Assembly (NCBI GenBank): GCA_900472295.1
Contig: UCIA01000001.1
Span: 23,348-87,347, forward strand
Length of the DNA: 64,000 bases
Source: Hyphomicrobiales bacterium
GTDB taxonomy: Bacteria; Pseudomonadota; Alphaproteobacteria; Rhizobiales; Rhizobiaceae
Direction of reading: 5' to 3'
Shown here: positions 18,117 through 26,458 of the stretch, piece by piece
Layout of the letters: the number at the start of each line of letters is the position of its first letter
How positions within the stretch are numbered: position 1 is the stretch's first letter
Program-made: the position numbers and the translations under genes
Notes under the pieces: generated by a model
Told to the model about the DNA's origin: nothing
Database searches by the model: none
The model's input: the letters and a program-made list of their open reading frames with translations, nothing else

Positions 18117-19115
18117 TTAGCGTTCGCCGACAGCCGGTGACTGGTGGGAACGGCCGGCATCGATCATGCATTTGGCGTTAAGCGCGCTGGCATAGACACC
18201 CGCCAGGCCGCTGTGCCTCTGCCGCAGATAATGCGACCGATCGAGCCGCCAGAGCCGCTCGATCTCGCCGGCGAACGCCGGATTGGTGGTGGTGCCATAG
18301 CCGGCGCCTGGATAGACGACGATCTCGCCGGCATAGAGACAGCGGTCGGTGACCAGGAAGTCGACGCGAATGTAGTCGAGGTCGCCTGCGATGACAGGGG
18401 CCATCGATATCGCCTGACGGACAAAGTCGAGAAGCCGCGCATTGACGGGCACCGCCTGATCCTCGCGGGGATAATCCGGATCGCGCCCGGGCAACGGATT
18501 GGCGTCCCGATCCAAAAGCAGCGAGCGCCGCGCAACCTTATCCTCGACCCAGGCATGTGTTATCACACCGCCGCAGACATGCACCTTGATGTCGGTTGCG
18601 ATGCTCGAGCCGGCGAGCGCCAGCCGTTCCTCAACGAACACTGTGGGAACGACAGGCCGATAGGCCCATTCGCCATCGCGGCGGCCATAGCGCTTTGTCA
18701 GCCAGTGCCTCGCCTTGGCGATGATGAAGCCGCGATCAGGGTCGCCATTGGCGACGAATATGTTCATCGCGCAGCCGTGGTTTGTCTTGACGACGACATT
18801 GCCGGCCAGAAGGTCGAGAGGAATGTCTATGGCGTCGCGCCCGGACCAGAGCGTCCGTGGCAAGGCAAGTCCAGGACAGGCGCTGCGTATATGAGCCTTG
18901 GCGGCGAGCTTGTCGGTCAGTGTTACGAACAATGGATTGCGATCGAAGATTTTTCGCCAGAGCACCCGCTCGTGATAGCTCTCGGGCGCGGCCGGATTGG
19001 GCAGATGGCCCAGTTTCATCACGAATCGAACGACAAGGGCCGGGTGGCGAAGCGTGAGCAGCAGGCGCGCAACAGCCAGAACGAGACGGTGTCCGGCCGC
19101 AATGTTGGCCTTCAT
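18117..19115 (-). CDS. TupA-like ATP-grasp family protein
   Basis: 332 residues. The run ESYHERVLWRKIFDRNPLFVTLTDKLAAK, then VVVKTNHGCAMN, IKVHVCGGVITHAWVEDK and DLDYIRVDFLVTD matches the TupA-like ATP-grasp family, found in teichuronopeptide and surface-polysaccharide loci. Such enzymes would form amide bonds on cell-surface polymers. It stands alone here, about 3 kb before the exopolysaccharide genes, so a glycan-decoration role is inference. Its transcription start would lie next to the decayed His-rich sequence. Confidence 0.7.
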   Translation of the reverse strand: MKANIAAGHRLVLAVARLLLTLRHPALVVRFVMKLGHLPNPAAPESYHERVLWRKIFDRNPLFVTLTDKLAAKAHIRSACPGLALPRTLWSGRDAIDIPLDLLAGNVVVKTNHGCAMNIFVANGDPDRGFIIAKARHWLTKRYGRRDGEWAYRPVVPTVFVEERLALAGSSIATDIKVHVCGGVITHAWVEDKVARRSLLLDRDANPLPGRDPDYPREDQAVPVNARLLDFVRQAISMAPVIAGDLDYIRVDFLVTDRCLYAGEIVVYPGAGYGTTTNPAFAGEIERLWRLDRSHYLRQRHSGLAGVYASALNAKCMIDAGRSHQSPAVGER

Positions 19116-19198
19116 GGGGGATACCTCTAGGGAAAGTCCCTGTCAGGCCTGCAAGCGGGCCGATCGACCCGCATTCATCCCCATAGCATAATCATCCA

Positions 19199-19310
19199 GA
19201 CGGTATCATGCCCCCATTGTGGTGGTGATGACGATGGCGGTGATGCTTCTTGTGCAGCGGTGCTGCGTGCGCTGCCGTCGCAGGATAATCTGATCAATCG
19301 AGCCGCCAAG
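19199..19310 (-). pseudogene. Decayed copy of the His-rich secreted protein gene
   Basis: On the minus strand one frame reads AAPLHKKHHRHRHHHH and then stops. It closely parallels AAPMHKKHHHHHHHH in the intact gene 0.8 kb away. Upstream there is an in-frame stop and no start codon or signal peptide, so it looks like a remnant of a duplicated gene. The rest of the 349-base gap up to 19464 shows nothing I recognise. Confidence 0.5.
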
Positions 19311-19464
19311 TGCCGGAATCCTTGGAAAATGGCCGGTCAAGACAGAGCCCGGCTCTTGTCAGGTGGCGGCAGCAGTCATCGTCGCCACCTTGGTACTACG
19401 CTTTCTGCCCCGCCCGGCTGCGGCTATAACGCCAATCCAAAGATACCGGCGGAGGAGGCGGGGC

Positions 19465-19668
19465 GTGGTCGCAAATTATATCGACGAGTTCATCATGTTC
19501 TGCGTTGGGCTGTGGATGACAGGCGTTGGCTTTGGACTGCTCCAAAGTCCTTTTCAGGCTCGGTCGGGTCAGCCGCCGTGGGTGCTGCAGGTCGCGAAGC
19601 ATTTCAAATGGATGGGACCGCTGTTGATTTTGATCGCGATAGTGCTCGCGTTCGCGGCGCCATCCTAG
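19465..19668 (+). CDS. Small two-segment membrane protein, hypothetical
   Basis: 67 residues from a GTG preceded by GGAGGAGGCGGGGC. Two hydrophobic stretches (FIMFCVGLWMTGVGFGLL and MGPLLILIAIVLAFAA) flank a short polar loop with PPWVLQVAKHFKW. The frame is open further upstream but becomes Arg-rich. The strong ribosome site and hairpin topology support a real gene of unknown function. It is followed immediately by a palindromic repeat. Confidence 0.5.
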   Translation: MVANYIDEFIMFCVGLWMTGVGFGLLQSPFQARSGQPPWVLQVAKHFKWMGPLLILIAIVLAFAAPS

Positions 19669-19670
19669 AG

Positions 19671-19736
19671 CAATTCCAGGAAAAGTGTGTGCGGTTTTCC
19701 CGGGAAAAGCGCGTAGCGCTTTCCCTTGAGGAATTG
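19671..19736. repeat. Palindromic repeat with AAAAGTG-GCGGTTTT core and nested palindrome
   Basis: CAATTCC / GGAATTG form the outer arms and GGAAAAGTGTGTGCGGTTTTCC the core. This copy also carries a nested palindrome, GGGAAAAGCGC / GCGCTTTCCC, not seen in the other two copies in the window. The following tail AAACAAGGAGATAGAGCGG fits the common rhizobial form of this repeat. The remaining 250 bases up to the His-rich gene hold nothing I can name. Confidence 0.7.
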
Positions 19737-19987
19737 CGTAGAAACAAGGAGATAGAGCGGGTTTTCGGCAACACACTGAGACACTCGCGGTGTCCTGCAG
19801 CATGCCTCGCAACCGCTGTGCTCCTCGGCCATGCGCCTGATACGTTCGTTGGTTGCTCGCCTTCTGGCGCGTGGGCGCCATCGATCCGGTCTTCATCTCG
19901 CCACGTCTCGCCCGGCAAAAATCCAACGGGAAGGCAGGCTTGGCGAGGACTCCAAGGCTGGCCTTCCCGTCGAGCAAATCAGCCGTC

Positions 19988-20191
19988 TCAGGCCTTCTTT
20001 GCTTCCACCTTGTGGTGGTGGTGGTGATGATGATGGTGGTGGTGCTTGCGGTGATGCTTGATGTGATGATGATGATGATGGTGATGCTTCTTGTGCATCG
20101 GTGCTGCATCGGCGCTGGTGGCGCCGATGAGCGGCAGCGAGACAGCCAGGGCAAAAGCCAGCCCGAGAGCCGACAGGAGGGACTTCTTCAT
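19988..20191 (-). CDS. Histidine-rich secreted peptide
   Basis: 67 residues. A signal peptide (MKKSLLSALGLAFALAVSL, cleavage after ADAA) is followed by a mature part of about 37 residues that contains some 23 His with a few Lys. Such runs bind divalent metals such as Ni, Zn or Cu, so a periplasmic metal buffer is plausible, though no metal gene is nearby. It could also be a low-complexity sequence of no fixed function. A decayed relative lies 0.8 kb away. Confidence 0.65.
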   Translation of the reverse strand: MKKSLLSALGLAFALAVSLPLIGATSADAAPMHKKHHHHHHHHIKHHRKHHHHHHHHHHHKVEAKKA

Positions 20192-20353
20192 GACTTCGTT
20201 TCCTTTTCTGCGCGGGCTGAATTTTGACCGTCACCGAGCAAGGTCGGCGCCGGTGAACCCCGCAGTGAGGACTATCGCCCCCGAACTTTTCGACAGTTTT
20301 TCCGGACTGTAGAATTTTGTTTCTGGATTGTGTCTGGCGGCTTCATCAGCAAC

Positions 20354-20968
20354 TCACATAGGCGGAGCGATGCCGTTGGTGCCGACCACGACGCGACTAG
20401 CGGTCAGCGTGCCATCGCTGCCACGTTCCGCATTGACGAACACCACAGCCCCGGGCTTCAGATCGGCCGGCGTCGCCGGTGCGAAAGTCACCACCGGCGT
20501 GGTCTGCGGGATCGCGATCTGCTTTTTCTGGCCATTGTCGTAAGTCAGCGTCACTGTCCGGCCCGCAATCTCGGTGACATCAGCGACCGTGCCATTGGTC
20601 ATCCGGCTGTTGGGCTCGAGATCCCACGGACGGTCGCCTTCGCCGGTGCCTTTGAGCGCCGCCGGGAAGATCACCACCTCCAGCGCGCCGCTGCCGCCAT
20701 CGGCCTTCGAGACCGAGGCAATGCCGAGGAAGTCGCCCTGCTTGATATCTTCGGCTGCGGCCTTGGCGACGCCGGAAATCTTCCATCCCTGACCCAGCGC
20801 GATGGCATCGGTGACGCCTTCGCGCGTCTTCACCGTCAGGGTCGATCCGGCAAGGGCGACAACGGTGCCACGAATGCGCACGGCGTCGGCGGCTTGCGCC
20901 GCGACCAGGCTGGCGCCGGCGAGGCCTGAGATCGTGGCGAGCACGATGGCTAGTGTCTTCAATGTCAT
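20354..20968 (-). CDS. DUF5666-like secreted protein
   Basis: 204 residues with a signal peptide (cleavage near AAQAADA). Repeated beta-rich units follow: RIRGTVVALAGSTLTVKTREG, then MTNGTVADVTEIAGRTVTLTYDNGQKK and LKPGAVVFVNAERG. These resemble the OB-like DUF5666 repeats. The location should be periplasmic. ATG was chosen over a TTG three codons upstream, which would sit on top of the AAGGA ribosome site. Confidence 0.65.
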   Translation of the reverse strand: MTLKTLAIVLATISGLAGASLVAAQAADAVRIRGTVVALAGSTLTVKTREGVTDAIALGQGWKISGVAKAAAEDIKQGDFLGIASVSKADGGSGALEVVIFPAALKGTGEGDRPWDLEPNSRMTNGTVADVTEIAGRTVTLTYDNGQKKQIAIPQTTPVVTFAPATPADLKPGAVVFVNAERGSDGTLTASRVVVGTNGIAPPM

Positions 20969-21263
20969 GGGGTTCAATCCTTCAGGATAAGCCGGCCCGA
21001 TGCGGTTGCCGGCGACATCAGGCTAACGCGCGAGCGGCCTGAAACCGCCAAACACTTCGTCGTGCGGCCCTTCAAAAGAACTTGATTGGGAGATTGGGGC
21101 AGACACCCCATATGTGGCTGGCGCCAGCGGTTTTGACGCCGGTTCACGATGGCGTGACGGGCGGTTTGGGCCTTGGCAAATCGCCATTGAGCGGGCATTG
21201 TCCCGGCTCTCAGGCAACACCCTATCATTTGACCCAAAACTCTTTAGCCACACGGAGTTGCCA

Positions 21264-21545
21264 ATGCCCCAAAATGCAAACCACGAACCCTTGTCCAGGC
21301 TGGCGGCCGACGTTGCGCTCGAGCACCCCGGTCTTAAAGCCATCCGGGAAACAAAGGGATACAGCGTTGAAGAGCTGTCCCTGACCTGCGGTCTGTCGAC
21401 CAGCGAGATTGCCGATATCGAGAGCGGTAGGGATACTGACCCGACGAAACTTCGCCGGATCGCCGCAGCATTGCAATTGCCGGAAACGGCCCTGATCGAT
21501 GCGCCGGCGCCCGTAGCGGCTGTGGAAAATCGGTCCGTTTCATAG
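21264..21545 (+). CDS. XRE-family helix-turn-helix protein
   Basis: 93-residue DNA-binding protein. The HTH is YSVEELSLTCGLSTSEIADIESGRDTDPTKLRRIAAAL, residues about 33-71, a Cro/CI-type domain. There is no separate effector domain. ATG is preceded by CGGAG six bases upstream. It is monocistronic, with a terminator immediately downstream. The target is unknown. Confidence 0.75.
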   Translation: MPQNANHEPLSRLAADVALEHPGLKAIRETKGYSVEELSLTCGLSTSEIADIESGRDTDPTKLRRIAAALQLPETALIDAPAPVAAVENRSVS

Positions 21546-21569
21546 CAACGACGCCAAAGCGTCTTTCAA

Positions 21570-21603
21570 AAAGCTCGCCATGGTTTGCCCTGGCGAGCTT
21601 TTT
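21570..21603 (+). terminator. Terminator after XRE gene
   Basis: AAAGCTCGCCA pairs with TGGCGAGCTTT around a 10-base loop, followed by further T residues. Confidence 0.8.
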
Positions 21604-21616
21604 CATGTTCGAGTAG

Positions 21617-21656
21617 CCAGATGAATGTCTTGGCTACCAGATGACTGTCTTGGCTA
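21617..21656. repeat. Two-copy 20-bp tandem repeat
   Basis: CCAGATGAATGTCTTGGCTA is followed directly by CCAGATGACTGTCTTGGCTA, with one mismatch, and then by a partial third unit. It lies between the XRE terminator and the YbaK-like gene, where a promoter or operator could sit. No function is known. Confidence 0.55.
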
Positions 21657-21699
21657 CGTGAGTGTCTGTTGCCCGTCGCACGTGGGGGAGATTACCGAA

Positions 21700-22158
21700 A
21701 TGAGTCTTGAGTCCGTGCGTGCCTTTCTGGCTGCCCATGCGCCCGAGGTCGAAGTGCTCGTCACCGAAACCAGTTCGGCGACCGTGGCGCTGGCGGCGGC
21801 GGCGCATGGCGTGGAGCCGGCGCAGATCGCCAAGACCATCTGCCTGCGCGTCGGCGGTGAGACCATGCTGATCGTGGCCGGCGGCATGTCGAGGCTCGAC
21901 AACCGCAAATTCAAGGACCGCTTCGGCGGCAAGCCGCGGATGCTGGATGCAGACGAAGTCGTCGCCGCCACGAGTCATCCCGTCGGCGGCGTCTGTCCAT
22001 TCGGCCTGCCGGCGCCGTTGCCGGTCTATTGCGACGTCTCGCTGCGCGCCTTCGATGAAGTCGTGCCCGCCGCCGGCGCCACCAACGCCGCCATACGGCT
22101 CAGCCCGCAGCGCATGGCCGACATCGTCAACGCCGAATGGGTCGATGTCTGCCAGTAG
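21700..22158 (+). CDS. YbaK/EbsC-family protein (aminoacyl-tRNA deacylase-like)
   Basis: 152 residues with the YbaK/ProX fold: AAAAHGVEPAQIAKTICLRVGG with the conserved Lys, the middle GGKPRMLDADEV, and HPVGGVCPFGL. Family members clear mischarged tRNAs such as Cys-tRNA-Pro or Ala-tRNA-Pro. A tRNA-Pro gene lies 0.8 kb away, probably by coincidence. ATG follows a GGGGGAG ribosome site. Confidence 0.82.
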   Translation: MSLESVRAFLAAHAPEVEVLVTETSSATVALAAAAHGVEPAQIAKTICLRVGGETMLIVAGGMSRLDNRKFKDRFGGKPRMLDADEVVAATSHPVGGVCPFGLPAPLPVYCDVSLRAFDEVVPAAGATNAAIRLSPQRMADIVNAEWVDVCQ

Positions 22159-22274
22159 AGAACTGGCCGGATCGAAGTGGCCGCATTCGTACGATGGCTT
22201 GGCCATCAAGTTGCTAAGGATAATTGATATTGTCTATGGCGAAACCCCGTGAGTCTTTGGCACCAGAGGCATAG

Positions 22275-22865
22275 GTGGTCATTTTGGCAGTTGGCAAATG
22301 GCTAGGCGTGAAGAACCCGTTTCGGTCCAAGCTGCCGTCAAGCGTGACGGTTGGACGCCATACGTATGGCGTGAGCCAGAAGAAAGTCATTGCAACTTCC
22401 GAACTCGCCCCGCTCACCGTCGGGGCGTTTTGTTCGATCGCCGGCAATGTCAGCCTTATGTGTTCAGGGGGGACTCATTCCCCTTGGGCCGCAACCACAT
22501 TCCCCGTCTACAGCCGCATGATGGGCTCAGCCGATCCCACTGAGAATGGCGGCAAGCCCGTCGGCATCACCATCGCCAACGATGTCTGGATCGGCCGCCA
22601 CGCGATGATCATGCCGGGCGTTCATATCGCCGATGGCGCCATCGTTGCGGCCGGTGCAATTGTAACCAAGGACGTGCAGCCATACGCGATCGTCGGCGGG
22701 AACCCGGCTCGGCTCATCCGCTATCGTTTTTCAGAGGACATCATTGCGAAATTGCTGGCCATCCGGTGGTGGGAATGGGACGATGAAAAGATCAAGCAGG
22801 AGGCTGCTTTGCTCACGGGCCCCATCGAACCTTTCCTAGAGCGACACGCCGGCGTGACGCCGTAA
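22275..22865 (+). CDS. Hexapeptide O-acetyltransferase (CatB/xenobiotic type)
   Basis: 196 residues with a left-handed beta-helix. Hexapeptide repeats run through APLTVGAFCSIAGNVSL and GITIANDVWIGRHAMIMPGVHIADGAIVAAGAIVTKDVQPY. The catalytic His is in the SGGTHSP segment, and the PARLIRYRF C-terminus is typical of CatB-like enzymes. The GTG start follows GAGG. At the edge of an exopolysaccharide region, it probably acetylates sugar residues of that polymer. Confidence 0.78.
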   Translation: MVILAVGKWLGVKNPFRSKLPSSVTVGRHTYGVSQKKVIATSELAPLTVGAFCSIAGNVSLMCSGGTHSPWAATTFPVYSRMMGSADPTENGGKPVGITIANDVWIGRHAMIMPGVHIADGAIVAAGAIVTKDVQPYAIVGGNPARLIRYRFSEDIIAKLLAIRWWEWDDEKIKQEAALLTGPIEPFLERHAGVTP

Positions 22866-22949
22866 GAAAGGCATTTTTGCGAGTGGCTGCAATGCGGCTG
22901 AGAAATCGCGTGGCCACTTTGGGGGAAGCAGCCAGCCGCCTGTGTTGTT

Positions 22950-23026
<77 letters not shown>

Positions 23027-23037
23027 GACCGCGCAAA

Positions 23038-23066
23038 GCCATATATTTTCGAGTGTTGTGGCGCAA
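23038..23066 (-). promoter_or_regulatory. Possible tRNA-Pro promoter
   Basis: On the minus strand TTGCGC (23066-23061) lies 15-17 bases before TATATG/TATGGC (23045-23038), with transcription then starting only a few bases before the tRNA. The -10 match is modest. Confidence 0.3.
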
Positions 23067-23170
23067 GCGCTAAAACGGCGTGTTGGACCGGAAAGTCGCG
23101 CAGCATCCGGCCTTGTCGACGTAACTCCAAGGCGATAAGGCTCGCGCAACATCGATGAGAGGGATTGGAC

Positions 23171-24139
23171 GTGCCGAATTCCTGTTTTTTCCTAGCGGCC
23201 GACGCCAACTATTTCCCCTATGCATGCTTGGCCGCGCGCAGAATTCTGGATGTTTCGGGAGACGCAACGCCGGGCTTCATCTTGCATGTCGGCGCACGCG
23301 ATGCCGATATGCGTGTTGCTGAACGTCTGTTGAAGAACCGCGTTCGCATCATGGACGTTTCGGCGCTCTTTGCGGACGCCGGCCGCACTTTCCGGCCAAG
23401 CAATGTCGGCACCTTTGTTCGGCTTTTCGCCGACCAGCTGCCTCAGTTCGCGGGCTATGACCGCATCGCCCATGTCGATTGCGATGTTCTCTTCAATCGG
23501 GATATAGGCGACCTGGTGGGGCAGACACTTCATGCTCCGTTGCTGGCCGCACATGACGATTATATGTACTTCCGCCCAGGCTATCGGCAGAAGTGGTCGA
23601 TGCGGCCGGGGGCGCCTTACTTCAATGCCGGCATCATCGTCTTCAACATGCTGCCGGTGCGTGAACAGGGCCTTTTAAGTCGCGCCAGGGACGTGGCCGT
23701 CGCCGGGCAGATGAACGATCAGAATGCGCTGAACATCGTCTTCGAGGGCAAGTGGCAGACGATGCATCCGAACTGGAATTTGATGTCCAACGGCACCAAG
23801 CAGTATCGCTTTGCCCAGGCTTATGCCCGGCATTTTGCCGGCGGCAAGCCATGGGGAACTCAGGAAGGCGTGGAACTCGATGCGCTGGCGGTCTGGCGGG
23901 AACTGGCAAAGGATACGCCATGGGCAAGGCCTTTCCGCCAGCGCATCCCATTCGAACGAGGTGTTGTGAAGCGGCTGACCCGCAGGCTTGACCCCATTGC
24001 CGGTTCCCTTCTGAACAAGGGCATTGCCAGGAGCCGCGCGCGCTACGATGGCCGAAAGATGCATGAGATGTACGCCGCGCAAGCGATTGCCGGCGAGATG
24101 GCCATCAGTTTCCCAGAAGTACTCGGGGGCTTTGGCTGA
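23171..24139 (+). CDS. Family 8 glycosyltransferase
   Basis: 322 residues. GT8 hallmarks in order are LAADANYFPYACLAARRI, the metal-binding IAHVDCDVLFNRD (DxD), PYFNAGIIVFN, MNDQNALNIVF and HFAGGKPW. It transfers a sugar, usually galactose or glucose, from UDP-sugar to a lipopolysaccharide or exopolysaccharide acceptor. The GTG start follows GAGAGGG at seven bases; a TTG two codons upstream would overlap that site. Confidence 0.85.
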   Translation: MPNSCFFLAADANYFPYACLAARRILDVSGDATPGFILHVGARDADMRVAERLLKNRVRIMDVSALFADAGRTFRPSNVGTFVRLFADQLPQFAGYDRIAHVDCDVLFNRDIGDLVGQTLHAPLLAAHDDYMYFRPGYRQKWSMRPGAPYFNAGIIVFNMLPVREQGLLSRARDVAVAGQMNDQNALNIVFEGKWQTMHPNWNLMSNGTKQYRFAQAYARHFAGGKPWGTQEGVELDALAVWRELAKDTPWARPFRQRIPFERGVVKRLTRRLDPIAGSLLNKGIARSRARYDGRKMHEMYAAQAIAGEMAISFPEVLGGFG

Positions 24140-24190
24140 GACTGCAGCACTGCGGCAAAGAACACATTCGCAGGTCCTGGACGTCGCTGG

Positions 24191-25111
24191 TCAAACTACA
24201 GTTATGCGACCCTGAATTCCGCCGAGATAGGTCGTCCAGATATGGTCCGAGAGCATGCGGCGGTATTCGATCTCTCCTGATGGCCCCTTGTAGGAAGCGC
24301 CACCGACATGGAGCATTGCGTTGTCCAATATCTGGTATGTCGCATCGACCTTGCCAAGATGAAGGGGGAGGCTGCTCTCCGTCGCAAATTCGAAATCCTC
24401 AGGCGGAAGTCGCGAATAGATCGGGTTCCAGTTACCACCGCCTGTGTCGAGGCCAATCTGCCCTCTCCCCCTGAAATCGAGCGACAGGTGTGAGACATCG
24501 CGATACTTGAAAAAGCAAAACCCTGCCCAAAGGAACCAGCCCTTGTCATCGATAGTCTTTTTGAACTTGTAGTTGGAGCCAGAGACGAGCCTTAATCCGT
24601 AGGCGGTCTTGCGCCCCAGGCGCTCCGCGTAGTCAAGCGGTGCGATGGGCAAGCAGTCATGATCGAGGAAGCCGAACGCCTTTGGCTTCAGGTGGCGCAC
24701 GATGTTGTAGTAAATCCAGTTCATCGAAATGCCATGCGACCGGCTCCCTTTGCGCTCCGGGTTGCCGGGCAAGCCGAAATAGGGAACGGCTCGAATTTTG
24801 CAGATTTTTTCGATGGACTGCCGTGCCGCCGGTGAGTTTGAATTATCGACGACGACAAGGGTCATGCCCTTGGAATATTGCTGCCAGCCCTTTGTGAGAG
24901 CGTCGATCACCCACGGAGTGTTGAATGAGACAACGAAGCAAAAGCTGCTATCGTCTGCTTTGCCTAGCCCCTCAGCAAAGCTACGACCTGTGTTGGCGCC
25001 TTTCTGCCGGAAATATCGGTATTTAAGCCAATCACGTGTCCTTATGGCGCTGTACACAATTTCATTGGCGCGAAACGCTCCGACAAATTGTTTTGACAAT
25101 GAAAGTCGCAA
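24191..25111 (-). CDS. Putative glycosyltransferase, unclassified
   Basis: 306 residues. The middle FGLPGNPERKGSRSHGISMNWI and AFGFLDHDCLPIAPLDY has the look of a GT-A transferase, where DHD could be the metal-binding acidic motif and LVVVDNSNS the nucleotide strand. I cannot name its family. Codon use is noticeably more AT-rich than in the neighbours, which suggests recent acquisition. The start is a TTG with no good ribosome site, so the N-terminus is uncertain. It lies downstream of the polymerase gene on the same strand, so it probably belongs to the exopolysaccharide unit. Confidence 0.6.
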   Translation of the reverse strand: MRLSLSKQFVGAFRANEIVYSAIRTRDWLKYRYFRQKGANTGRSFAEGLGKADDSSFCFVVSFNTPWVIDALTKGWQQYSKGMTLVVVDNSNSPAARQSIEKICKIRAVPYFGLPGNPERKGSRSHGISMNWIYYNIVRHLKPKAFGFLDHDCLPIAPLDYAERLGRKTAYGLRLVSGSNYKFKKTIDDKGWFLWAGFCFFKYRDVSHLSLDFRGRGQIGLDTGGGNWNPIYSRLPPEDFEFATESSLPLHLGKVDATYQILDNAMLHVGGASYKGPSGEIEYRRMLSDHIWTTYLGGIQGRITVV

Positions 25112-25150
25112 TTCGCCACCACTCGTAATACCGCCGAGGATGTGGACCGT

Positions 25151-26458
25151 TTAGGCTATGGAGCGGTGATCGACAAGTTTGTTCTGAGCCGCTGAGAAAC
25201 AGCCGGCCTCCGCCCTCAACCCCCGCTGATGCCTGTATTCCAGCGCGATCGCGCCCCAGATCAGGCCGAGCAGCAGATAGAGGTGGCGCCAGTGGTCGAT
25301 GTCGATGAAGGTGCCGAGCCCGATATTGCCGATGAAGGCGACGTAGGCGCACAAGAGATAGGGCTGCCACGGCCGGTCGCGCAAAAGGATGCGGAAGCCG
25401 GCGGCTATCGTCCACAGCGTCAGCGACAGGAACGAGACGAAGCCGAGCCAGCCGTAGTCCATCAGCGTTTTCAGCCAGATGTCGTGCGTGTCTTCGCCGA
25501 AGATGGTGCCGAACACCAGAGGTCCGATGCCGAGCGGATGTTCGAGCGCCATCTCGAAGCCGATTGCGTAGCGGGCAAAACGGCCAAGCCGCGCCGTGTC
25601 GTAGCTCTGCTCCAACTGGGCGCGGCTGGAGAACATCTCGCTGACGCCGGGCAGCTGCAGGATGACGATCATGGCGATCACCAAAAGGGTGACAGCCGCA
25701 ATGGTCATGATGACGACGCGCAGCCGGAACCTGCCGCTGTTGCTCTGCAGGAAGAGCGCGCCGGTGAGCAGAATGGCCGAAACGGCGAACATGCCCCAGG
25801 CGCCGCGCGAGAACGAGAAGAAGATGCCGGCGGTGATGATCAGCAGCGGCACCGCCAGCAGCGGCATGCGGGCGATCGACCCGGTCAAAATGAGATAGAG
25901 CAGATAGATTCCGGGCAGCACCAGAAACGGCCCGAACACGTTCGGATCCTGGAAGGCGCCCTGGGCGCGGTCATATCGGGTGAAGATTTCGGCGCCGGGG
26001 AAAGCATGGAAATAGCCGGCAATGCCGAGCAGCGCCGTCGCCACCGCGGAAAAGACATAGGCGATGAAGATCAGCCGGTAGAGGCTGGGTTGCACAGCGG
26101 TTACCGATGCGAAGAACACCGCGGTGAAGGCGAGGAACAGTGAGACGGCGAGGTAGAGCGGTGTGCTGGCAAGGTTGGCCATCTGCGTCATCGAGATCAT
26201 GCCGCCGATGTTCATCGTGATCAGCAATACCAGCAGCGGCACCGCGGCGCGCGATATGCGCAGGCCAAACAGCCCCCACACCGCGATCAGCCCGACCATG
26301 AAAAGATCGTAAGGCGCCGGCTCGTCGATGACGAAGCCCGAGAGGAAGACGCCCAAAAAGACCGCGCCCGAGGATATCAGCGCGATCAGCTTGGCATTGA
26401 CCGCAGAAGGCGGCAACGTGACCGCGGCCGGCGACAGATCATGGGAAATGGCGCTCAA
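25151..26458 (-). CDS. O-antigen ligase/Wzy-type polysaccharide polymerase
   Basis: 435-residue integral-membrane protein with about ten or more hydrophobic segments. The Wzy_C-type periplasmic region is visible in FSFSRGAWGMFAVSAILL and EHPLGIGPLVFGTIFGEDTHDIWLKTLMDYGWLG, which carries the conserved His. It probably polymerises or ligates repeat units outside the inner membrane. Its start overlaps the stop of the upstream phosphoglycosyltransferase gene by four bases. No Wzx flippase is in the window. Confidence 0.8.
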   Translation of the reverse strand: MSAISHDLSPAAVTLPPSAVNAKLIALISSGAVFLGVFLSGFVIDEPAPYDLFMVGLIAVWGLFGLRISRAAVPLLVLLITMNIGGMISMTQMANLASTPLYLAVSLFLAFTAVFFASVTAVQPSLYRLIFIAYVFSAVATALLGIAGYFHAFPGAEIFTRYDRAQGAFQDPNVFGPFLVLPGIYLLYLILTGSIARMPLLAVPLLIITAGIFFSFSRGAWGMFAVSAILLTGALFLQSNSGRFRLRVVIMTIAAVTLLVIAMIVILQLPGVSEMFSSRAQLEQSYDTARLGRFARYAIGFEMALEHPLGIGPLVFGTIFGEDTHDIWLKTLMDYGWLGFVSFLSLTLWTIAAGFRILLRDRPWQPYLLCAYVAFIGNIGLGTFIDIDHWRHLYLLLGLIWGAIALEYRHQRGLRAEAGCFSAAQNKLVDHRSIA

